Notes: generated by a model not told the origin, from the sequence alone. Numbered from the stretch's first letter, positions 7,330 to 13,501 are shown. The stretch: DNA of 13,525 nucleotides from Oscillospiraceae bacterium (GCA_031281115.1 JAITFV010000183.1:1-13525), one strand, 5' to 3'. Made by a program: numbers and translations.

Positions 7330-8328
7330 TCACAGCTCTATCCCGAAGATGTTTTCTATTTTTACAGCTTTTTTATTATTAAACACACCCATTTTGCCGT
7401 CAAACCACTTTTTGCCGCCGACATTAAGGATAATATTGCTGTCTATGCTCTTTCCGAGAGGAATAATATCACCCTGCTGAAGCCTCAGCACATCTAACAT
7501 ATCAAGGTCAACCTCGCCGAGTACGGCTTTTATGTCTAATGCGGTATGTGTTACGCCGTCTAATATGTTTACTTTGCGTTCCTTTTCCCTGCCAACGTCT
7601 ATTTTGCGTCCGGTCCGGGTCTGTCTTGTTGTATACTTCTGCATGATTCCCTCAAGACCGATTGCGGGCATACAGATTGTTATTAACGCCTTGGTTTCAA
7701 TCACCATGATTTCCAGCATGACGATAATCATCGTGTCGTCGTGTCCCATTGATGAAATGACCCTTGAGTTGGTTTCCATTCGTTCGAGTTCGGGTTCGAT
7801 TTCAACGTAGCTCGCCCACGGTTCTTTCATTAGCCCGAGGAAGTTTCGGATTAGGTTTTCCATGATGCTTACCTCAATTTCGGTAAACTCACGCTCCCCG
7901 GTATCCAAATGCTCGCCTTTACCTCCGAGCAGGCGGTCTATCATAATATATGTCAGCGTATTCGACAATTGTACGATTAGATTTAAGTCCTCGACTTCGT
8001 CATCTTTAAGTTTAAGCTCCGCCATCCCCATCATTACGTAGTCGGGCAGCGCGTTGTTGAACTCAAAGTATTTCTGCTCCTCTACAGAAACAAGCGAAAC
8101 CTTGCAGTAAAGCCGCAGTAAACCTGTCAAATAGGACGAGAGCAACCTTGAATAATTATCGAAAATACTGTCGAGGGTTTTTATGCGCTCTTTTGTGAAC
8201 TTCTTCGGTGAACGGAAGTCGTACTCCTTGATTTCAAGCGGCTTTTCGGACTCTGCGACTATAGGCTCGCCCGAACTCGCGTTGCTTAGCATGGCGTCTA
8301 TCTGCTCTTGAGTTAATACATCCGCCAA
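7330..8328 (-). CDS. fliM: Flagellar motor switch protein FliM
   Basis: FliM is the C-ring protein that binds CheY-P and couples it to rotor direction. The product of about 332 residues starts with the CheY-P binding peptide LTQEQIDAML, continues with the CheC-like middle domain (DRLLGGKGE, FTEIEVSIMENL), and ends with a SpoA domain (VLGEVDLDMLDVLRLQQGDII). The likely start is the TTG at 8328 (MADVLTQEQ), because FliM proteins begin here and GGTGG lies 6 nt upstream. A TTG seven codons further upstream is also open but would add residues not expected in the family. It is followed by fliY after a repeat-filled gap. No fliL precedes it. Confidence 0.94.
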   Translation of the reverse strand: MADVLTQEQIDAMLSNASSGEPIVAESEKPLEIKEYDFRSPKKFTKERIKTLDSIFDNYSRLLSSYLTGLLRLYCKVSLVSVEEQKYFEFNNALPDYVMMGMAELKLKDDEVEDLNLIVQLSNTLTYIMIDRLLGGKGEHLDTGEREFTEIEVSIMENLIRNFLGLMKEPWASYVEIEPELERMETNSRVISSMGHDDTMIIVMLEIMVIETKALITICMPAIGLEGIMQKYTTRQTRTGRKIDVGREKERKVNILDGVTHTALDIKAVLGEVDLDMLDVLRLQQGDIIPLGKSIDSNIILNVGGKKWFDGKMGVFNNKKAVKIENIFGIEL

Positions 8329-8347
8329 ACTAAACCACCAACTTCCC

Positions 8348-8361
8348 AATGTACAATGTAC
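8348..8361. repeat. Two heptanucleotide units upstream of fliM
   Basis: AATGTAC occurs twice in direct tandem, the same unit seen once in the fliP/fliQ array. It lies in the motB-fliM gap, about 20 nt from the fliM start. Confidence 0.6.
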
Positions 8362-8406
8362 AGTTAATAAAATTTATAAGCTGTTAATAAAAACTTAAAG
8401 TGCATC

Positions 8407-8441
8407 AATTGTTCATCGTTAATCGCTGACTGTTAATTGTT
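8407..8441. repeat. Heptanucleotide array overlapping the motB stop codon
   Basis: Five in-register 7-nt units on the plus strand: AATTGTT, CATCGTT, AATCGCT, GACTGTT and AATTGTT. The motB stop codon (8419-8421) lies inside the array, so the last seven residues of MotB (EQLTVSD) are encoded largely by repeat sequence. Confidence 0.8.
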
Positions 8442-9543
8442 CGTCCCCGTTGCCGTTTTCGCCGTTAGCGGAAGGGGTGTACGGCTGCGCGAAATCTGTG
8501 TCACGAATGGTTGTGAAGCCGCCTGCCGTAGGCCCTACCGCCGTTCCGCCGTGACCTCCCTGCGGTGTGCTGCCTCTGTAACCATATCTTTCGATGAGGT
8601 CGCCGAGTATTCCCGCGACTACGCTTTCAATCGGCGTTCCCGGGGGTTCCAGTATTTCTCCCGTAGCGTCTACATCGAACATAGGATTGTTGTAATCAAA
8701 TCTTGTTATATCGTCAACGAAGCGATTTTCTTCTTCGGTAAGGTCAATGCGGTTAATAATTATTTCAACGCGGCGGTTCGCGGCAAGTCCGTCGGGAGTA
8801 TCATTATCTGCCTGCGGCGAATGCTGCGCGAAGCCCTCAACTACAAACTTCTCGCTTGCAACCATTCCTCTGACCGCGATAAGCTCGCCATTGATAATGT
8901 ATGTAATCTCTACATCGTCAAGATATTTCACTACCGTGGATGCCCTGAGCGAGGATAAATCCCAATCATCCATTCCTACGCCTGCTATGCCTATATCGGC
9001 TGTATGTCCCTGAACCTGCACCGAACGTATCCATTCCTGAACTTGACTTATTGACGGTGAAATCACGTCAAGCACTCGTCTTCCGGCAGCGTTAAGCGCA
9101 TAGCTGTTCCCTGCGAATACAACATCGCCCTCAAGAACCACCCGGATTAAGCCGGGTCTCGGGTAAATCTGAACGCCCTGCAAGCCTTCCTCATCAATTA
9201 AATCGGCAAGCGTGTTATAAAGCGCGTCGAAAGCGGAAGGTTCATTCGTTCTGCCCGGAGGGTTGCCGTCCTGTTCGCCGGGTTCCTGCGGAGGAATATC
9301 GCTGTTGCGGTCTTGTCCTGTCTGCTCCATCGGTGCTTCGGGCGCCCTGCCGACTACAACGTTGACATATCTGCCTTGTGTATTGAACGCTTGCAGGATA
9401 TATTGAAACCTCGCCTCTTCTTGGTTGGAAGCCGAATAAAGCATTACGAAAAAGCAGAACAGCAGCGTAACCATGTCTGCATACGTCGCCATCCAGTCGT
9501 CAAGCCCTTTTTTGATAATCGGACCCTTCTTTTTCTTTGCCAT
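8419..9543 (-). CDS. motB: Flagellar stator protein MotB with long C-terminal extension
   Basis: MotB anchors the stator to peptidoglycan and forms the ion channel with MotA. The 374-residue product has a basic N-terminus, one membrane helix (about 23-38) with the essential proton/ion-binding Asp at residue 23 in MATYADMVTLL, a Pro/Gly/Asn-rich linker (about 65-103), and an OmpA-like peptidoglycan-binding domain with VQGHTADIG (177-185) and RRVEIII (257-263). About 106 residues follow the OmpA domain, an acidic Gly/Pro/Thr-rich tail, whereas MotB usually ends soon after this domain. The last residues come from a heptanucleotide repeat. The ATG has GGAGG 5 nt upstream. A candidate promoter lies just before it. 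Confidence 0.94.
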   Translation of the reverse strand: MAKKKKGPIIKKGLDDWMATYADMVTLLFCFFVMLYSASNQEEARFQYILQAFNTQGRYVNVVVGRAPEAPMEQTGQDRNSDIPPQEPGEQDGNPPGRTNEPSAFDALYNTLADLIDEEGLQGVQIYPRPGLIRVVLEGDVVFAGNSYALNAAGRRVLDVISPSISQVQEWIRSVQVQGHTADIGIAGVGMDDWDLSSLRASTVVKYLDDVEITYIINGELIAVRGMVASEKFVVEGFAQHSPQADNDTPDGLAANRRVEIIINRIDLTEEENRFVDDITRFDYNNPMFDVDATGEILEPPGTPIESVVAGILGDLIERYGYRGSTPQGGHGGTAVGPTAGGFTTIRDTDFAQPYTPSANGENGNGDEQLTVSD

Positions 9544-9562
9544 GGCTTCCTCCTTTCAGATA

Positions 9563-9591
9563 ATTATAACATATTATAAAGTAAATTGCAA
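9563..9591 (-). promoter_or_regulatory. Candidate vegetative promoter for motB
   Basis: Read on the minus strand, TTGCAA (9586-9591) is followed after exactly 17 nt by a perfect TATAAT (9563-9568). The transcript would start a few bases ahead of the motB ribosome binding site, giving a very short leader. The surrounding 113-bp gap is very AT-rich, so a chance match is possible. Confidence 0.4.
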
Positions 9592-9656
9592 TTGTAAATT
9601 TTGCTAATTTTACAAATAAGTGCTTTTTATTTTATATTATTATTTTTTGTTCTTAT

Positions 9657-10436
9657 TTATTTCGCTTTTCCTTTGTCCGGGTCGCCTCTTCCCGTCCTTG
9701 GCAGCATGAATTCTAATTTTTCTTGGATAAAACGCGGGTTCGAGCCTGCCGCAATCGCCATAACGCCCTCTATTATTATATTCATGCAAAGCTCCTCGTT
9801 ACCGTGGGCGTTGCGGAGCGCACTTTCGAGCGGCGCGCAGATTACGTTCGACATGATTGAGCCGTATAATGTCGTGATAACCGCGGTCGCCATCTTGGTT
9901 CCCATCGCTCCCGGGTCCTCGCCCATTACCTGAAGCATCGATACAAGCCCTACAACCGTACCCATCATGCCGAACGCGGGCCCGAAAGTAACGCCCTTAG
10001 CGAAGAAGTCTGCGCCCTTTTGGTGGCGTTCCGCGGTGTGGTCAACCGCGCTCTCGAGCATTTCGCGTCCCTTGTCGGGGTCGTTGGCGTCAACTATGAG
10101 CATGAGTGCCTGCTTCATGAACGGGTCTTTGGCGTTGTTTGCACTTTCCTCAAGTGCGAGCAGCCCCTTGCTTCTTGCGATTGTCGCGTATTCCACGAGT
10201 TCTTTTATGTACTGTATGGGGTCGAATTTCGGCGGGAATATCGCAAACTTGAAGTATTTCCCCACGCTTTTCATCTGTGTGGGCGTAATCGTCGCAAACA
10301 TCGCAAAAATCGAACCCACCACAACTACGAATAAGGAAGCGGCATCTGCGAACCAGATGAGCTCGCCGGCAATAAGTATGGATATAATAATTGCCGCAAA
10401 CGAGCCTATCCAACCAATAATAATGGTAATATTCAA
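9657..10436 (-). CDS. motA: Flagellar stator protein MotA
   Basis: MotA is the membrane stator subunit that, with MotB, converts ion flow into torque on FliG. The 259-residue product has four hydrophobic segments (about 4-25, 30-50, 147-172 and 182-200) and a large cytoplasmic loop carrying charged residues in YATIARSKGLLALEE. The conserved FGPAFGMMGTVVGLVSML and TTLYGSIMSNVICAPL regions are present. The start is a TTG at 10436 with a strong GGAGG 6 nt upstream; no ATG fits. motB follows after 113 bp, longer than the usual close spacing. A heptanucleotide array and a hairpin lie between motA and the upstream flbD. Confidence 0.96.
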   Translation of the reverse strand: MNITIIIGWIGSFAAIIISILIAGELIWFADAASLFVVVVGSIFAMFATITPTQMKSVGKYFKFAIFPPKFDPIQYIKELVEYATIARSKGLLALEESANNAKDPFMKQALMLIVDANDPDKGREMLESAVDHTAERHQKGADFFAKGVTFGPAFGMMGTVVGLVSMLQVMGEDPGAMGTKMATAVITTLYGSIMSNVICAPLESALRNAHGNEELCMNIIIEGVMAIAAGSNPRFIQEKLEFMLPRTGRGDPDKGKAK

Positions 10437-10450
10437 AACTAACCTCCAAG

Positions 10451-10496
10451 AATTAATTAATAATTAAAAATTAATAATTAATAATTAATAATTTTT
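10451..10496. repeat. Heptanucleotide array between flbD and motA
   Basis: The run is AT-only with a 7-nt period: AATTAAT at 10451, a short irregular stretch, then AATTAAT three times (10469-10489) and AATTTTT (10490-10496). It ends directly at hairpin module copy 2, as the fliP/fliQ array ends at copy 1. The motA ribosome binding site lies 4 nt beyond the other end. Confidence 0.88.
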
Positions 10497-10516
10497 GTGT
10501 CGCTTCGCGACGGTTT
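10497..10516. repeat. Hairpin module after flbD (copy 2)
   Basis: The plus-strand module GTGTCGCTTCGCGACGGTTT has a 5-bp stem (10499-10503 with 10507-10511) and a 3-nt loop. It matches the copy at 4292-4311 at 17 of 20 positions. Two of the three differences are a paired C-G to T-A change in the stem and the third is in the loop. The position is the same in both copies: after a 3' gene end, before a heptanucleotide array in transcription order. Confidence 0.82.
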
Positions 10517-10525
10517 TTCCTTGTT

Positions 10526-10546
10526 CATTATTCATTATTCATTGCG
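10526..10546. repeat. CATTATT units overlapping the flbD stop
   Basis: CATTATT twice followed by CATTGCG, in 7-nt register. The CATTATT unit also occurs in the fliQ/fliR array. The flbD stop codon and its last codons (MNNE) lie inside this short array. Confidence 0.6.
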
Positions 10547-10728
10547 CGCCTGCGCGTCTGCCGGCGAAATTCTACAGTTTTTTTCATTATTTCGCTGAGC
10601 GATTCGGCAACAATGTAGGTATGTCCGTTATTCATCTGTATAATTGTGTCGGGCGTTTCATACGCCGTTTCTATGTGCTGCTCGTTTATAAGGATTTGCT
10701 TGCCGTCAAGTTTAGTTAAAACAATCAT
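10528..10728 (-). CDS. flbD: Flagellar protein FlbD
   Basis: This is a 66-residue protein of the FlbD family, found next to motA and flgE in Bacillota and spirochaetes; its molecular role is not well defined. The sequence MIVLTKLDGKQILINEQHIETAYETPDTIIQMNNGHTYIV... shows the typical features: an N-terminal IxLTKLDG, a conserved NGxxYIVAES segment, and a helical basic C-terminus. The Arg-rich tail ends in MNNE, which is encoded by a CATTATT repeat, so the exact C-terminus may not be native. The start is ATG at 10728; a GAGGA lies rather far upstream (about 12 nt). It follows flgE after a 191-bp spacer with a strong hairpin. Confidence 0.92.
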   Translation of the reverse strand: MIVLTKLDGKQILINEQHIETAYETPDTIIQMNNGHTYIVAESLSEIMKKTVEFRRQTRRRAMNNE

Positions 10729-10833
10729 ATTTTAGGCACGTCCTCTTTTCATAAAATCTCTTTGAAACAGCGTTTTGGGCGTTCCGCTAAGATTCTGTCA
10801 CAAACTTTTCCGCTTGTCCTTTATATTTTTTCT

Positions 10834-10866
10834 TGTGAGCGGGGGTTTTGAATCCCCCGCTTCACA
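10834..10866. other. Strong GC hairpin between flgE and flbD
   Basis: TGTGAGCGGGGG (10834-10845) pairs with CCCCCGC-T-TCACA (10854-10866) across an 8-nt loop, giving a 12-bp stem with one bulged T. On the transcribed (minus) strand the stem is followed by an A-rich stretch, not a T tract, so a standard intrinsic terminator is not supported. It may be a processing or stability element dividing flgE from the downstream genes. No gene is visible in the rest of the 10729-10919 spacer. Confidence 0.6.
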
Positions 10867-10919
10867 AAACTAAATTATTAAGTATAGTACTCTTACAACC
10901 TTTTATTTCTCAATTCCGG

Positions 10920-11956
10920 TTATCTCTTGAGGTTAATCAGCTCTTCCAGCATGGTGTCGGAAACGGTGATAATCCTCGAGTTCGCTTGGAATCCTCTCTG
11001 CGTGATAATCATGTTTGAGAATTCCTCGGAGAGGTCAACGTTCGCCATTTCGAGCGCGCCGGAAACCACTTCTCCCGCTCCGTCATCGCCCGGGATTTTA
11101 ACTTCCGCGGGACCCGAGGATAGCGACGCTTTGTAGTACGAGGTTCCGAACTGCTGTAAGCCGTTGGCATTCTGAAAGATTGCAAGGTCAATACGTCCGA
11201 GCAGAAGCCTGCCGTGAACTGCGTGTTCGCCGTAGATTATACCGCCGGAGTCAATAAAGACGAGGTCAAGGTCGCGAGCCGACTGCGCCCCCGCAAAACG
11301 CCCGTTTTCCATTACAACCGTGCCGCCCAGCGACTGAATCACGGAGCGATAGAAGTTGTCCTGTCCTCCGTAAAGGCTGATTCTCCTCGGAATCGTTCCG
11401 ATTGCATCGGATAGCGGGTGAACGGTAACAGCATAATTAACTGAAAGTCTGCGGTTTTGGTTTCCGGATTCGGAATCCCACGGGCTGGTAGCATCATCGG
11501 GGTCTATTCTCACCATGCCTGCCGCCGCATTAATCGCGTCCTGAATCATGTCGTTGGTAACGGCTGCGCCTTCTCTGATGGTCAAAGTAAGCACATTCTG
11601 CGACCATTGCGCACGAACTGCGGGTGCATCGGCATTGTTAGTGGTTCTCATGGCAATTTCAAACGCATTTGCATGGACTCCGGGTGTCGCTGCGGTAAAT
11701 GTTATTCTCCCGTTATCGCCGAAGTTAAAGAAGTTGCTTGCTTCAATCGGGCTTGTGGTTTCGGGAAGATTGCTGAAATCAATATTTATAGGGAGTACGC
11801 CGACGCCCGGGTCTACGCCGCCCGCTTGAATCGCCGCATTGACGGCAGTTTGGAAGCCGTTCGGGTCTCTGAAATCTGACGTGGGGTTAGCAGCGGGTTC
11901 AACAGCATCGGTAAGAGGAATAAGGTCGGGAGGGTCGGGGAGGGTGGCGTCGGGGT
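10920..11956 (-). pseudogene. flgE: Flagellar hook protein FlgE, 5' part missing
   Basis: The C-terminal part matches the FlgE/FlgF/FlgG family: GALEMANVDLSEEFSNMIITQRGFQANSRIITVSDTMLEELI at the end is the rod/hook signature that forms the coiled-coil core. Upstream there is a variable domain with two similar segments, ITFTAATPGVHANAFEIAM... leading to TNDMIQDAINAAAG, and an earlier FQTAVNAAIQAGG. The frame is open upstream to 12036, but no start codon with a ribosome binding site and no conserved hook N-terminus (the usual SGVSGLxxxQxxxDVxxNNIAN region) occurs. Upstream of about 11957 the opposite strand looks coding instead. About 345 residues remain. Position ahead of flbD-motA-motB supports FlgE over FlgG. 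The hook gene is therefore broken or its sequence is misjoined here. Confidence 0.82.
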
Positions 11957-12231
11957 CCTGAGCAAGAAGCTGAGCAACAAGAAGCAGAGCAGCAGGAAGC
12001 GGAACAGCAGGAACTCCGTCAGCCGCCGGTCGATATTAGCGAATGCGAAAACGCATTCGTTCGTGTGATATCAGTGGTCCAGACAATCCACAGTGGCGCA
12101 TCGAGACGGCTATTCCACATACGCGGTATCCTATAACTCGTACGTGCCATCGAAATTATGGAGACGGTATTGTGATCGACCTTGATGAAGTATGGACAGG
12201 CGTGAACTTCATTAGTTGTACAGCCACATAA
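11957..12231 (+). pseudogene. 3' remnant of an unknown plus-strand gene with EAEQQ repeats
   Basis: I do not recognise the product. The plus-strand frame from 11957 encodes tandem EAEQQ-type units (11960-12010). The copies differ mainly at third codon positions (CAA/CAG, GAG/GAA, GCT/GCA/GCG), as expected if this strand and frame were under protein selection. After LRQPPVDISECE the frame soon hits a stop near 12130. If one A is restored in the AAAA at 12048-12051, the frame continues as KRIRSCDISGPDNPQW and further to a TAA at 12229-12231, ending GVNFISCTAT. The rebuilt tail would be about 91 residues with several cysteines. No start is present: the 5' part was lost at the junction with flgE. 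The single-base repair is my inference. Confidence 0.45.
12040..12059. repeat. Perfect 8-bp hairpin with AAAA loop
   Basis: CGAATGCG (12040-12047) and CGCATTCG (12052-12059) flank a 4-nt AAAA loop. It lies in the plus-strand remnant at the point where its reading frame appears to shift. No T tract follows, so a terminator is not supported. Confidence 0.6.
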
Positions 12232-12360
12232 GATTCGGGACGGGCGAAAGAAGGCGTTCACGCCCCCTACTACACGGGTGAGGGCTGTCAATTTTTCCAG
12301 TTTTGCTGATGAGCAGGAAAAATTATCGCCGCAGGTCTAAAGTGCCGATAAAAAGAAAAA
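12232..12360. other. Non-coding spacer before the insertion sequence
   Basis: I see no gene here. It contains an inverted repeat AATTTTTCC (12290-12298) with GGAAAAATT (12316-12324), with a smaller TGCT/AGCA stem inside the loop, and a GGCG-TTCA-CGCC hairpin at 12253-12264. Neither has a terminator-like T tract after the stem. Confidence 0.4.
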
Positions 12361-12386
12361 GGCTCTACCCCGGAAGCGGGTTGACG
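12361..12386. repeat. Left terminal inverted repeat of the IS
   Basis: This 26-bp end starts GGCTCT and finishes GGGTTGACG. It matches the right end, read on the opposite strand, at the same spacing: both outer six bases and inner nine bases are identical and the 11 central bases are mostly different. It overlaps the last codons and stop of the transposase gene. Confidence 0.85.
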
Positions 12387-13314
12387 CATACGAGAGCTTC
12401 GACCAGCGAGCGTAGCAGGGCGTTTCCTCGTTGTCGTACATTGTGTACAAACTGAAAAAAGCCGACATAACTCGGCAAACGTTCCTGCGAAATCCCCCGA
12501 TGCGGACGCAACCAACTCCGTAACAACGACCAAAATCCCTCCATCGTGTTCACATGCACCTCATGAAATCCATCGCTATCCTCGTCCCTAGCATACTCGC
12601 CCGCTCCATGACACACCGATTTGTGTTCGTAACCCCACTCCGTCAGCCGACCATAAATGTTGTACTCGTCCGTATTGATCAGCGTTCCCGGCTTGATAAA
12701 CTTCTCGATGATGGGTTGGATCGTCGCCTGTTGCACATTCTCCAGCATGCGTAACACCACTTGACCGCCACGCTGAATCATTCCAAAAATCGGCGGCTTG
12801 TCCGTGGCTGCCGTGCCGCGACCTCGTGGTCCTTTGAGTCGGCGTTTTCGTGCCGTTCGCCCTTTTTTTTAACAGACTCCGGGTGTCCTTTATGACCCGC
12901 AATCACATACACTTCATCACATTCAACTGTGCCTTCAAGCGTGATGGTCGGCTCTTGGGCGACGATGCCGTTGCGAAGAATCGTTGTCATTTCTTGAATA
13001 GAAGTCTCATTCAGTTCCAGTTCGGCGGCAATCTGACGATTGGAAAGGTTTAAGCCCATGAAATAGAGACAGAGCATCCAGACGGAGAGTGGTTGATGAT
13101 GTCCGGCGAAGACCGTTCCGGTCAGGTCGTCGAAGGAGCGGTTACACATGCGACAGAGATACCGTTGTCGATCTGATTGTGTTTCATCAGAACCATTTTT
13201 GACGACTGCGGTGGCGTGGCAGTGGGGACATTCGACACCATCTGCCCAGCGAAGTTGGCGAACCATGGCGTAGCACTTGGCATTATCGATCAATCCGTGA
13301 ATGTTCAGACGCAT
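12365..13314 (-). pseudogene. IS1595-family transposase, frameshifted at an A8 run
   Basis: The DDE-type transposase is split in two frames. The first part (from ATG 13314, MRLNIHGLIDN; a GTG at 13377 is also possible) carries a zinc ribbon (CPHC and CRMC), a helix-turn-helix-like region (LSNRQIAAELELNETS) and the first catalytic Asp in ECDEVYVIAGHKGHPE. The second part carries TDEYNIYGRL (second Asp) and NTMEGFWSLLRSWLRPHRG (catalytic Glu), ending at 12365. The break is at the A8 run (T8 on the plus strand, 12863-12870). A ninth A would give KKKGRTARKRRLKGPRGRG leading straight into PPIFGMIQRGG, the expected family linker, and an intact protein of about 316 residues. Mutation, transcriptional slippage at the A run and sequencing error are all possible. 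Confidence 0.85.
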
Positions 13315-13381
13315 CGTGTTGTCTGTTTTACCCAAAATACCTAACTTCGTGAATGCTACTGATTTTGAGCTCTTCACGCAA

Positions 13382-13407
13382 CGTCAACCCGGAACGAAAG
13401 AAGAGCC
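13382..13407. repeat. Right terminal inverted repeat of the IS
   Basis: Read on the minus strand this end starts GGCTCTTC and finishes CCGGGTTGACG, pairing with the left end over 26 bp without gaps (18 of 26 identical). The transposase start lies just inside it. Confidence 0.85.
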
Positions 13408-13490
13408 TTGGTTTTTTTGGCAAAATTTACCCAACGTAACGGTTTTTCCGGCGTATTAACGGTGTCCATTCACCATTTTTTTGCCTACAC

Positions 13491-13495
13491 GGAGG
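13491..13495 (+). promoter_or_regulatory. Ribosome binding site of the right-edge gene
   Basis: GGAGG lies 6 nt upstream of the ATG at 13502, which is ideal spacing and decides the start of this partial gene. I see no convincing promoter between the IS end and this site. Confidence 0.65.
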
Positions 13496-13501
13496 TTTTC
13501 C

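Larger units (their letters stand above)
12361..13407 (-). mobile_element. IS1595-family insertion sequence, 1047 bp
   Basis: The element is bounded by 26-bp imperfect terminal inverted repeats (12361-12386 and 13382-13407) and contains one transposase region on the minus strand. Family assignment rests on the transposase: an N-terminal zinc ribbon, the ECDEVYV catalytic region, and the TDEYNIYGRL and NTMEGFWSLLRSWL segments. Members of this family usually leave an 8-bp target duplication. The 8 bases on either side (AAGAAAAA and TTGGTTTT) do not match, which suggests later rearrangement or an old insertion. Two further bases (AA/TT) outside the repeats also pair, and extending the ends by them gives no duplication either. 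Confidence 0.85.

Noticed and set aside
9581..9605. A sixth heptanucleotide array in the motA-motB gap
   Set aside because: AATT cores are spaced 6 and then 7 nt, so the register is not kept.
10733..10760. Six-codon leader peptide (MKRGRA) just before flbD
   Set aside because: Too short, with no clear ribosome binding site and no attenuator structure linked to it.
10834..10866. Rho-independent terminator
   Set aside because: On the transcribed strand the stem is followed by an A-rich stretch, not T residues.
12019..12291. Minus-strand open frame of 90 codons at 12019-12291
   Set aside because: No ribosome binding site and no recognisable motif; it is opposite the plus-strand remnant whose repeats show synonymous variation.
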